64,000 nt of DNA. Origin: Pseudomonas sp. AB6 (GTDB lineage Bacteria; Pseudomonadota; Gammaproteobacteria; Pseudomonadales; Pseudomonadaceae). Below, in pieces: positions 47,194 to 54,655 of this stretch. The stretch's first letter is position 1; the number at the start of each line of letters is the position of its first letter. The notes below the pieces were generated by a model. It made no database searches. It had not been told where the DNA came from and worked only from the letters and a program-made list of their open reading frames with translations. Position numbers and translations under genes: made by a program. The DNA is taken from assembly GCF_034314105.1 (NCBI RefSeq), contig NZ_JAVIWJ010000001.1, positions 1,365,501-1,429,500 of the forward strand, read 5' to 3'.

Positions 47194-47961
47194 TCAGGAA
47201 AGGAAACCACCGTCCACGTTCAGTGAAACGCCGGTGGTGTAGCTGGACGCATCGCTGGCCAGGTAAAGCACTGCGCCCGCCATCTCACTGGGAGCCGCGA
47301 CACGCTTGAGTGGGATCTGGGCCAAGGCCATGTTGAGGATGGCGTCGTTTTTTACCAGCGCCGATGCAAACTTGGTGTCGGTCAGTCCCGGCAGCAGTGC
47401 GTTGCAACGGATACCGAAGGCCGCGCATTCTTTTGCGAACACCTTGGTCATGTTGATCACTGCGGCCTTGGTCACCGAATAGATGCCTTGGAACACGCCG
47501 GGAGAAATACCATTGATGGAGGCCACGTTGATGATGCTGCCACCACCGTTTTCTCGCATCAATTTGCCGGCTTCCACTGACATGAAAAAGTAGCCGCGAA
47601 TGTTCACGTCCACGGTTTTCTGGAAGGCGCTAAGGTCGGTGTCCAAGACGTTGCAGAATTGCGGGTTGGTGGCAGCGTTGTTGACCAAAATGTCCAAGCG
47701 CCCGAACTGTTCACGGATCTGCGCAAACACGCTCTGGATCTGTTCCATCTCGCCAATGTGGCAGGCAATCGCCGTCGCCTTGCCGCCGTCTGCAATAATC
47801 GCGTCGGCCACGTGCTGGCAACCGTCGATTTTGCGGCTGGAGACGATCACGTGGGCACCTTGCTGGGCCAATAGTTTGGCGATGGCTTCACCAATGCCAC
47901 GGCTGGCACCGGAAACGAAAGCGATCTTGCCATCGAGGTCGAACAAGTGGGTCTTGGACAT
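47194..47961 (-). CDS. SDR-family oxidoreductase
   Basis: A 255-residue classical short-chain dehydrogenase. Nucleotide motif SGASRGIGEAIAKLLAQQGA, then NNAAT, catalytic Ser in INVASINGISPGV, Tyr-x3-Lys as YSVTKAAVINM, and PGLTDTKFASAL after. The chain ends SYTTGVSLNVDGGFLS. Its neighbours (phosphotransferase, SCP2 protein, dienoyl-CoA isomerase some kb away) point to acyl-CoA or lipid metabolism; substrate unknown. Follows the phosphotransferase gene by 24 bases. Confidence 0.9.
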   Translation of the reverse strand: MSKTHLFDLDGKIAFVSGASRGIGEAIAKLLAQQGAHVIVSSRKIDGCQHVADAIIADGGKATAIACHIGEMEQIQSVFAQIREQFGRLDILVNNAATNPQFCNVLDTDLSAFQKTVDVNIRGYFFMSVEAGKLMRENGGGSIINVASINGISPGVFQGIYSVTKAAVINMTKVFAKECAAFGIRCNALLPGLTDTKFASALVKNDAILNMALAQIPLKRVAAPSEMAGAVLYLASDASSYTTGVSLNVDGGFLS

Positions 47962-47985
47962 GTTTTCTTCCTTATTGTATCGCTA

Positions 47986-49053
47986 TCAAAGGCTGGATTT
48001 ATCGATGACTTGCAGGCTCATGTGCTCCAACAGCGTGTTCGTATGAATGAACTGGGCGAAGCGTTTGTCTTGGGTCTGCCCATGAAAAAAGCGGTAGTAA
48101 ATCTGCTGCACAATGCCCGCCAGACGAAACAGGCCATAGGTGTAGTAGAAGTCGAAATTATCGATCTGGATGCCTGATCGCTCGGCGTAATAATCGACAA
48201 ACTCCCGTCGGGTCAACATCCCCGGCGCGTGGCTCGGCTGACGGCGCATTAACTGCACGGGCGCAGGGTCATTGGCTTCGATCCAATAGGCGAGGGTATT
48301 GCCCAAGTCCATAAGCGGATCACCGATGGTGGTCAGTTCCCAATCCAGTACGCCGATGATCTGCATCGGCTGGTCCGGATCTAGAATCACGTTATCGAAG
48401 CGATAGTCGTTGTGGACGATGCTGGAGACTGGGCTATTGGCCGGCATTTTTTCCTTGAGCCAGCTTCTGACGCTTTCCCAGCTCGGCGCATCGGGGGTCC
48501 GCGCTTTCTCATAGCGATCACTCCAACCGCTGATTTGCCGCTCGACATAACCCTGCGGCTTGCCAAGATCCGCCAGCCCGCATGCGGCGTAATCGACCTG
48601 ATGCAATTCGACCAATTTATCGATGAAGTTTTTGCACAGCGCAGTGGTTTGCTGGGTATCGAAATTCAATTCCGGCGGCAGCTCGGAGCGAAGAATGATG
48701 CCCTTGACCCGCTCCATGACATAGAACTCCGAACCAATCAGCGTCTCGTCGGTGCAGTGGGCATAAGCCTTGGGGCAATACGGAAAGCCATCACTAAGCT
48801 GATTCAGGATGCGGTATTCGCGACCCATGTCGTGGGCTGATTTCGCCTTGCTGCCAAAGGGCGGGCGGCGCAGCACGAATTCCTGTTCCGGGTAGCGAAT
48901 CAGGTAGGTCAGGTTTGAAGCGCCACCGGGAAACTGGCTGATTTCAGGCGAACCACTCAAGCCGGGGATATGGGCTTTGAGGTAAGGGTCGATGAGGCTG
49001 GCGTCGAGTTCTTCGCCAACGCGAATCTTGGTGGACTGATCAGTGAGCGCCAT
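47986..49053 (-). CDS. APH-family phosphotransferase (acyl-CoA-associated type)
   Basis: A 355-residue kinase-like protein of the aminoglycoside/choline phosphotransferase fold. Motifs: FPGGASNLTYLI, LRRPPFG, SSIVHNDYRFDNVILDP (Brenner's HxDxxxxN), and IGVLDWELTTIGDPLMDLG (DxD metal-like). This subtype, as in the kinase part of ACAD10/ACAD11, accompanies beta-oxidation genes and phosphorylates 4-hydroxyacyl-CoAs in some cases. Operon with the SDR gene downstream; SCP2 gene is upstream. Confidence 0.85.
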   Translation of the reverse strand: MALTDQSTKIRVGEELDASLIDPYLKAHIPGLSGSPEISQFPGGASNLTYLIRYPEQEFVLRRPPFGSKAKSAHDMGREYRILNQLSDGFPYCPKAYAHCTDETLIGSEFYVMERVKGIILRSELPPELNFDTQQTTALCKNFIDKLVELHQVDYAACGLADLGKPQGYVERQISGWSDRYEKARTPDAPSWESVRSWLKEKMPANSPVSSIVHNDYRFDNVILDPDQPMQIIGVLDWELTTIGDPLMDLGNTLAYWIEANDPAPVQLMRRQPSHAPGMLTRREFVDYYAERSGIQIDNFDFYYTYGLFRLAGIVQQIYYRFFHGQTQDKRFAQFIHTNTLLEHMSLQVIDKSSL

Positions 49054-49204
49054 GCTTATCCCTTCTGCTTATTATTAGGGGCAGAGATTATTGACTAATC
49101 TAATGCGCCGTCCATTTGCTCACAAGGCTAAAACGGCCTTATAGGCCAGCGTGTTGCAGGCAAATCATTGGCTTTGATTACCGAGAAACGACATCTATCA
49201 GGCG

Positions 49205-49238
49205 AAAAAAAACCGAAGCCCGCAAGCTTCGGTTTTTC
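49205..49238. terminator. terminator after the SCP2 gene
   Basis: AACCGAAGC (49211-49219) and GCTTCGGTT (49226-49234) flank CCGCAA and are bounded by A and T runs, giving a terminator for leftward transcription from the SCP2 gene and possibly the opposite direction. Confidence 0.88.
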
Positions 49239-49250
49239 CGAAAAGAACCC

Positions 49251-49565
49251 TTACGAAGGGAACAGTTCGCTGAGCTTCATCGCCAACATCATGTCGCCTT
49301 CAGCGCGCAGCTTACCGCCCATGAACGCTTGCATGCCGTCGGTTTCGCCACTGACGATGCCGTCTAACGTTTCGCCGTCCATGACCAAGGTCACTTGCGC
49401 GTCAGGGTTTACGCCTTCTTTCAGTTCGCAGGTGCCGTCTTTGACAACCAATGAGAAATTCTTGTCTTCGTCGATACGAAAGCCAAAAACCAGGTCCAGG
49501 CCCGCAGCGGCACTTGGGTTGAACTTGGCTTTCATTGCTTGAACGGCGTCGGCTACGGAGGTCAT
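49251..49565 (-). CDS. SCP2 sterol-binding domain protein
   Basis: A 104-residue single-domain SCP2 protein. Signature: DLVFGFRIDEDKNFSLVVKD with GTCELKEGVNPDAQVTLVMD and SGETDGMQAFMGGKLRAEGD followed by MMLAMKLSELF. These proteins bind fatty acyl-CoA or other lipids in a hydrophobic tunnel. Its position near an SDR, a phosphotransferase and a dienoyl-CoA isomerase supports a lipid role. AAGGAT before the start. Confidence 0.88.
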   Translation of the reverse strand: MTSVADAVQAMKAKFNPSAAAGLDLVFGFRIDEDKNFSLVVKDGTCELKEGVNPDAQVTLVMDGETLDGIVSGETDGMQAFMGGKLRAEGDMMLAMKLSELFPS

Positions 49566-49642
49566 TGTGTTTATCCTTTTTTGTGGGTCTGGCGAAACTT
49601 GGGGTTTGGGCCCAGCGAACTCAAGCTTTTGATTGCGCTGGG

Positions 49643-50353
49643 TTAGCGGTAGGTGATGAGCTCCGGGTTCTTCGACAACTGCAAATGCGTGTGGCTGTTG
49701 AACGACGCCAGAGCGACCTCACGACCACGAAACTTAAGCTGGTTGAGCGAGGTGTTGACGATTTGCCAATTGAGTTCAAAGGCCTGATGGACAGGTATTT
49801 GGGTGATCAAGTGGAGCAGGGCGGTAATAGTGCCGCCTGAAGTGAAAATCGCAATGCTGTCTTTGTTACCCGCGTTGTCCAGGACCCGGTTCAGACCCGA
49901 CCGAGCCTGCTCAGCGAAACCGAGCCAGCTCTGCAGTCCTGGCGTGTCGTAGTTGCCGCTGTGCCAGCGACCCATGATCAAGGCAAATAAACGTTGGAAT
50001 TCTGCGCGGTTTTGCGCAGCGTTTCGCAACACGTGCAGGGCTTCCGGTTCATCAGGCAACATGGCCGGTAACAAGGCGCGTATCACCGCATCGGCATCGA
50101 ACTCATTAAAGGCCGAATCAATCTCCAGCGTTGGCGGGTTTTGCCCAGCCGCAGCCATTTGCGCCACGGCTGTTTGAGCTGTGTGTTGCTGTCGACGCAA
50201 GTCTCCGGACAGACAACGGTCAAAGCGCACGCCAAGCTGAGCCAGATGCGCGCCGAGGATTTCTGCCTGGTGAATACCGGTGGACGAAAGAACGTCGTAG
50301 TCGTCCGCACCAAAGGAGGCCTGGCCATGTCGAATAAGATAGATGCTGCCCAC
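49643..50353 (-). CDS. histidine phosphatase family protein
   Basis: A 236-residue phosphoglycerate-mutase-like phosphatase. Catalytic RHG motif IYLIRHGQASFGADDYD near residue 7, the second catalytic His/Glu region EFDADAV, and AIFTSGGTITALLHL near residue 180 (where His is usual; the motif here is SGGT). Start codon is GTG. Substrate is unknown. It lies 78 bases upstream of the SCP2 gene on the same strand. Confidence 0.82.
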   Translation of the reverse strand: MGSIYLIRHGQASFGADDYDVLSSTGIHQAEILGAHLAQLGVRFDRCLSGDLRRQQHTAQTAVAQMAAAGQNPPTLEIDSAFNEFDADAVIRALLPAMLPDEPEALHVLRNAAQNRAEFQRLFALIMGRWHSGNYDTPGLQSWLGFAEQARSGLNRVLDNAGNKDSIAIFTSGGTITALLHLITQIPVHQAFELNWQIVNTSLNQLKFRGREVALASFNSHTHLQLSKNPELITYR

Positions 50354-50558
50354 GTCCGCGTCTTCCCGGTGCGCTGAGGTTTGGCGAGGTTAGGAGGATG
50401 CTCAAAGACTGTCAATAAAAAAACATACGCTTGTTTGAATGAGATTCACGAGCCGCTGTTTGCCCCCTCAGAGACTGGTCGTCTGCGAAGCGCGCCGGTA
50501 TGCTTGGACAATTGGTAGCCTCTGATTTTAAGGGGCGCAACGTTCTTGAGGAGAAACT

Positions 50559-51581
50559 GTGGATTTTCTAGCTGAATACGCGAGCTTTTTAGCGAAGACG
50601 GTGACCTTGGTGGTCGCCATTTTGATCGTGTTGGCGGCATTCGCCTCAGTGCGGAGCAAAGGCCGTCGTAAATCGGCTGGTCAGTTGCAGGTCAGTAAGC
50701 TCAATGACTTCTATAAAGCCTTGCGCGAGCGGCTCGAGCAGTCGCTTCTAGACAAGGACCGGCTCAAGGTTTTGCGCAAGGAGCAGGCCAAGGGCCTGAA
50801 GAAGCAGAAGAAGGTCGTTGAACCGAAACCACGGGTATACGTGCTGGACTTCGACGGAGACATCAAGGCCTCCGCTACTGAAAGTATGCGCCATGAAATC
50901 ACCGCACTGCTGACCCTAGCCACCCCTAAGGATGAAGTGGTACTGCGCTTGGAAAGTGGCGGCGGCATGGTCCACAGCTACGGCTTGGCGTCGTCGCAGT
51001 TGGCGCGTATTCGTCAGGCGGGGATTCCGCTGACGATTTGCATCGATAAAGTGGCGGCCAGTGGCGGTTACATGATGGCGTGCATTGGCGACAAGATCAT
51101 CAGCGCGCCCTTTGCCATCCTTGGATCGATTGGTGTTGTCGCGCAGTTGCCTAACGTCAATCGTCTGTTGAAGAAGCACGATATCGACTTCGAAGTGCTG
51201 ACCGCCGGTGAATACAAGCGCACGCTGACAGTGTTTGGCGAAAACACCGAGAAGGGCCGTGAGAAGTTTCAAGAAGAGCTGGACATCACCCACGAGCTGT
51301 TCAAGAACTTTGTTGCCCGCTACCGCCCGCAGTTGGCCATTGATGATGTGGCAACGGGAGAAGTCTGGCTCGGGATGGCTGCTATTGAGAAACAATTGGT
51401 GGACGAACTGAAGACCAGCGATGAGTACCTGTCAGAGCGCGCCAAAATCGCTGACGTGTTTCATCTTCATTATTCCGAGCGTAAGAGTCTTCAAGAACGG
51501 GTAGGGCTGGCGGCCAGTGCTTCAGTGGATCGTGTATTGACAACGTGGTGGAGCCGATTGACCCAGCAACGCTTCTGGTAA
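50559..51581 (+). CDS. sohB: inner-membrane serine protease SohB
   Basis: A 340-residue S49-family peptidase. N-terminal membrane anchor about 8-30 (FLAKTVTLVVAILIVLAAFA), basic cytosolic-like region, then the protease domain: VLDFDGDIKASA, LRLESGGGMVHSYG, Ser168 nucleophile in DKVAASGGYMMACIGDKI, GSIGVVAQLPNV and Lys220 general base in TAGEYKRTLT. The SohB/SppA-like dyad is therefore intact. GTG start with GAGGAG before it. It degrades membrane or signal-peptide fragments by family. Confidence 0.92.
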   Translation: MDFLAEYASFLAKTVTLVVAILIVLAAFASVRSKGRRKSAGQLQVSKLNDFYKALRERLEQSLLDKDRLKVLRKEQAKGLKKQKKVVEPKPRVYVLDFDGDIKASATESMRHEITALLTLATPKDEVVLRLESGGGMVHSYGLASSQLARIRQAGIPLTICIDKVAASGGYMMACIGDKIISAPFAILGSIGVVAQLPNVNRLLKKHDIDFEVLTAGEYKRTLTVFGENTEKGREKFQEELDITHELFKNFVARYRPQLAIDDVATGEVWLGMAAIEKQLVDELKTSDEYLSERAKIADVFHLHYSERKSLQERVGLAASASVDRVLTTWWSRLTQQRFW

Positions 51582-51599
51582 CCATTGCCTGTGCCGACT

Positions 51600-51650
51600 C
51601 TGTGGGACCGAATTTATTCGGGAAGGCGTCGTATCAGACGCCGACGCGGT
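51600..51650. repeat. REP-like palindromic element
   Basis: TGTGGGACCGAATTTATTCG at 51601-51620 continues GGAAGGCGTC, the Pseudomonas REP pattern. CCGAATTTATTCGG (51608-51621) is a palindrome and GGCGTC / GACGCC (51625-51642) is a second, perfect one. It lies between the sohB stop and the convergent DUF934 gene. Confidence 0.6.
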
Positions 51651-51686
51651 TGGATTTGAAATCCCATAGAGTGCCGCTATGATCGA

Positions 51687-52181
51687 TCAGCGGCGCCGAA
51701 ACAACGGCAATGGCTCATCAGTTGCCGCTTGGTAAGTCACCGAGAAATCCTTCAAACCCTCAAGGGCTTCGTACGGGTCTTTATCCGGGCGAATGGCAAA
51801 GGCATCAAAACCACAGCGGCGCATGTAGAACAACTGGTCGCGCAGCACGTCGCCAATGGCCCTCAACTCACCCTTGTAACCATAACGGTCACGCAGCAGA
51901 CGGGCGTTGGAGAAGCTACGGCCGTCGGTAAACGCCGGGAAGTTCAGGGCAATGACCTGGAACTGATTGACGTCGTCACCTATGTGTTCGGCTTCTTCGT
52001 CGCTGTCCAGCCATACGCCAAGACCACCGTCGCGCGCTTTTAGGGCGTGACCGTGATCGAGCCATAAAGCCAAGGGCACGATCAGGTCGTCGCAATTGGA
52101 CAACTCGTCCAACGTCGCGTCCTTGGGCAGCAGGTGCCAGGTCTCGTCGATGACTTCGTTGTTCTTAATGATTCGCTGCAT
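51687..52181 (-). CDS. DUF934 domain protein, sulfite-reductase associated
   Basis: A 164-residue protein. It starts QRIIKNNEVIDETWHLLPKD, then IVPLALWLDHGHALKARDGG and LGVWLDSDEEAEHIGDDVNQ, FPAFTDGRSFSNARLLRDRY and DVLRDQLFYMRRCGFDAFAI, all family-typical. DUF934 genes follow cysI in most proteobacteria and are thought to assist sulfite reduction. Start 52181 has AAGGAG and overlaps cysI by 17 bases. Confidence 0.9.
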   Translation of the reverse strand: MQRIIKNNEVIDETWHLLPKDATLDELSNCDDLIVPLALWLDHGHALKARDGGLGVWLDSDEEAEHIGDDVNQFQVIALNFPAFTDGRSFSNARLLRDRYGYKGELRAIGDVLRDQLFYMRRCGFDAFAIRPDKDPYEALEGLKDFSVTYQAATDEPLPLFRRR

Positions 52182-53823
52182 AGACGCGCTCCTTGAAAGG
52201 GTCAATGCCAATACGCTGGAAGGTGTCGATGAAGCGCTCATCTTCGGTGCGTTTCTCAATGTAGACATCGATTAACTTCTCGATCACATCAGGCATGACT
52301 TCCTGAGCGAACGACGGGCCGAGGATCTTGCCCAGGTTCGCGTCACGGTTGCTGCTGCCACCGAGGGATACCTGGTAGAACTCTGCGCCTTTCTTGTCGA
52401 CACCCAGGATGCCGATATGGCCGACATGGTGGTGACCACAGGCGTTCATGCAGCCTGAAATGTTCAGGTCCAACTCGCCGATGTCGAACAGGTAATCCAG
52501 ATCGTCGAAACGGCGCTGGATGGATTCGGCAATCGGGATCGATTTGGCATTGGCCAGGGAGCAGAAATCGCCACCCGGGCAGCAAATGATGTCGGTCAGC
52601 AAGCCGATGTTCGGCGTCGCGAAACCTTGCTCGCGCAACTCACCCCACATGGCGAACAGTTGGCTTTGCTCAACGTCCGCCAGAATGATGTTTTGCTCAT
52701 GGGACGTGCGCAGTTCACCGAAGCTGTAACGGTCAGCCAGGTCGGCAATGCCGTCGAGCTGTTTGTCGGTGATATCGCCTGGCGCGACGCCGGTAGGCTT
52801 AAGTGACAAGGTCACCGCAGCGTAGCCGGGCTTTTTATGCGCCTGAATGTTGCGTGAGCGCCAGCGTGCAAAACCTGGGTGATCAAGATCAAGCTGTGCC
52901 AGTTCGGCGGTTTGATCACTCAGCGCCTTGTACTCGGGGTCGATAAAATGTTTGGCGACGCGTTGCACTTCAGCTTCTGTCAGCGTGGTTTGGCCACCCT
53001 TAAGGTGGACCATCTCGGCGTCGACTCTTTCAGCGAAAACTTCCGGGGTCAGGGCTTTGACCAGGATCTTGATCCGCGCCTTGTATTTGTTATCACGACG
53101 ACCATAGCGGTTGTACACCCGCAAGATAGCGTCGAGGTAGCTCAACAGGTCTTGCCATGGCAGGAACTCATTGATGAATGCACCCACCACTGGGGTACGG
53201 CCAAGGCCGCCGCCGACGAGAACTCGGAAACCCAATTCGCCTTCAGCGTTAAGCAACGGCTCAAGGCCAATGTCATGCACTTCAATCGCTACGCGATCAC
53301 TGCGCGAGCCATTTAGGGCAATCTTGAATTTACGCGGCAGATAAGCGAATTCGGGGTGGAATGTAGTCCATTGCCTAATGATCTCGCACCAAGGGCGCGG
53401 ATCCACCAGTTCATCGGCGGCGACACCCGCGAACTGGTCGGTGGTGACGTTTCGCAGGCAGTTGCCACTGGTCTGAATCGCGTGCATTTGCACGGTCGCG
53501 AGTTCAGCCAGAATTTCTGGCACGTCTTCCAGAGCTGGCCAGTTGAACTGAATGTTCTGCCGGGTACTGACGTGGGCATAACCCTTGTCATAGTCACGGG
53601 CAATTTTTGCCATCATTCGCATCTGGCGCGAAGTCAGCTGGCCATAAGGCACAGCGACCCGCAGCATCGGCGCGAAACGTTGAACGTAGAGGCCGTTCTG
53701 TAGGCGTAGCGGGCGAAACTCTTCTTCGCTCAGCTCTCCGGCCAGGTAGCGTCGGGTCTGATCCCGGAACTGCTTGACGCGGTCCTCGATGATCCGCTGA
53801 TCGTACTCGTCATATACGTACAT
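52165..53823 (-). CDS. cysI: nitrite/sulfite reductase, siroheme protein (CysI)
   Basis: Reduces sulfite to sulfide in assimilation, using ferredoxin or NADPH-flavoprotein electrons. The 552-residue protein has both ferredoxin-like and siroheme/Fe-S halves: QNIQFNWPALEDVPEILAEL, TSGNCLRNVTTDQFAGVA, then the Fe-S ligands CPGGDFC and CMNACGHHHVGHIGILG (C-x5-C, C-x3-C). Start at residue M of MYVYDEYDQ with AGGA upstream; the longer frame is not needed. DUF934 follows. Confidence 0.92.
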   Translation of the reverse strand: MYVYDEYDQRIIEDRVKQFRDQTRRYLAGELSEEEFRPLRLQNGLYVQRFAPMLRVAVPYGQLTSRQMRMMAKIARDYDKGYAHVSTRQNIQFNWPALEDVPEILAELATVQMHAIQTSGNCLRNVTTDQFAGVAADELVDPRPWCEIIRQWTTFHPEFAYLPRKFKIALNGSRSDRVAIEVHDIGLEPLLNAEGELGFRVLVGGGLGRTPVVGAFINEFLPWQDLLSYLDAILRVYNRYGRRDNKYKARIKILVKALTPEVFAERVDAEMVHLKGGQTTLTEAEVQRVAKHFIDPEYKALSDQTAELAQLDLDHPGFARWRSRNIQAHKKPGYAAVTLSLKPTGVAPGDITDKQLDGIADLADRYSFGELRTSHEQNIILADVEQSQLFAMWGELREQGFATPNIGLLTDIICCPGGDFCSLANAKSIPIAESIQRRFDDLDYLFDIGELDLNISGCMNACGHHHVGHIGILGVDKKGAEFYQVSLGGSSNRDANLGKILGPSFAQEVMPDVIEKLIDVYIEKRTEDERFIDTFQRIGIDPFKERVYAANH

Positions 53824-54100
53824 ATAGGTCCTGTTCTCAGCTGCTTGCAGCAAATCCGCGCGCACGGCCGCGCACTCCAAACGGAGCCGGGGAAAGATAA
53901 CAGTTTGCAGTTATGCGCAAAAGTGAAGTTTGAGTATATGCAAAGAACTAAACGAACTAATGAGCGATATATGTTTGGATAACCCTACTTGAGCGATCGC
54001 CAATGCTCGGCTTTACTGTGGGGGTGATCCCCGCGTTCTGATGGCAGAGTGCAGGTCACGCTTCATGCAATCACCCATAAAATTGAAAAGAGGCGATGCA

Positions 54101-54214
54101 ATGAGCAACCGTGTCCGAATCGCAAAACCAGATAGCAAAGTAGATGCTTGGGCCATTCTCTTCATTATCATCCTGGTCGTTTCGACGGCCGTGTTTTGGG
54201 TGAGCCACCAGTAA
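54101..54214 (+). CDS. 37-residue membrane protein
   Basis: A short frame from ATG 54101 to TAA 54214. The first 16 residues are hydrophilic and basic (MSNRVRIAKPDSKVDAWA), followed by a single membrane span AILFIIILVVSTAVFWV and a short tail VSHQ. GAGG lies before the start. Its length and spacing suggest a genuine small membrane protein, but function is unknown. It sits between cysI and DUF2970 and is divergent from the former. Confidence 0.6.
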   Translation: MSNRVRIAKPDSKVDAWAILFIIILVVSTAVFWVSHQ

Positions 54215-54228
54215 CTGCCAACCTGCGG

Positions 54229-54252
54229 CTGTCCGGCACGGGTGCCGGACAG
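54229..54252. repeat. strong hairpin after the small membrane protein
   Basis: CTGTCCGGCA (54229-54238) and TGCCGGACAG (54243-54252) are a perfect 10-bp stem around CGGG. It lies 15 bases after the small gene's stop and 26 before the end of the convergent DUF2970 gene. No T-tract, so the role (RNA stability or terminator) is open. Confidence 0.55.
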
Positions 54253-54277
54253 TGCGTCATTTAGGCGTCGCAGACGT

Positions 54278-54505
54278 CTATCCCACTGCGAAGTGCAACA
54301 CCAACTGCACGATGCCAAACAGCGTCAGCGCAAACACCCCTGTAAACAAAATCCCCAGCAGGACAAAATGGCTCGGCTTTCCATGGGTAAAGTCCCGTTC
54401 GCGATTTTTGCCACTTTGTACGCCAAAGGCGGCTGCCGTGACGCTCTGCAGCATTTGCCAGAGCGTCGGTGGTTTGCCCTTGGAGTGGTCTGGTGAGTCG
54501 TTCAT
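54278..54505 (-). CDS. DUF2970 small membrane protein
   Basis: A 75-residue protein. The ATG at 54505 follows GAGGA. The pattern PPTLWQMLQSVTAAAFGVQSG then KNRERDFTHGKPSHFVLLGI and a single membrane helix VFALTLFGIVQLVLHFAVG matches DUF2970, in which the first helix often contacts the membrane. Function is unknown. Downstream of metH on the same strand, after a REP-like palindrome. Confidence 0.8.
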   Translation of the reverse strand: MNDSPDHSKGKPPTLWQMLQSVTAAAFGVQSGKNRERDFTHGKPSHFVLLGILFTGVFALTLFGIVQLVLHFAVG

Positions 54506-54540
54506 ACGTCCTCGCAGATTTGCTTGTCTAACCCAGTCCC

Positions 54541-54567
54541 TGTAGGCGCCAACACGTTGGCTCCTAC
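54541..54567. repeat. REP-like inverted repeat
   Basis: GTAGGCGCCAAC (54542-54553) and GTTGGCTCCTAC (54556-54567) form a near-perfect stem, the common Pseudomonas TGTAGGAGCCAAC-type REP. It is between DUF2970 and metH. Confidence 0.65.
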
Positions 54568-54611
54568 GGTCGATTAAAGGGTAGGTAAGTGATGAGCGTA
54601 GGCCACAAATG

Positions 54612-54637
54612 AAAAACGACCCCGAAGGGCCGTTTTT
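54612..54637. terminator. terminator downstream of metH
   Basis: Arms at 54612-54622 and 54627-54637, with one mismatch and loop CGAA, flanked by five A and five T, terminate the metH transcript on the minus strand. It may work in both directions. Confidence 0.85.
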
Positions 54638-54655
54638 ATTCAGGCAAAAATACAA

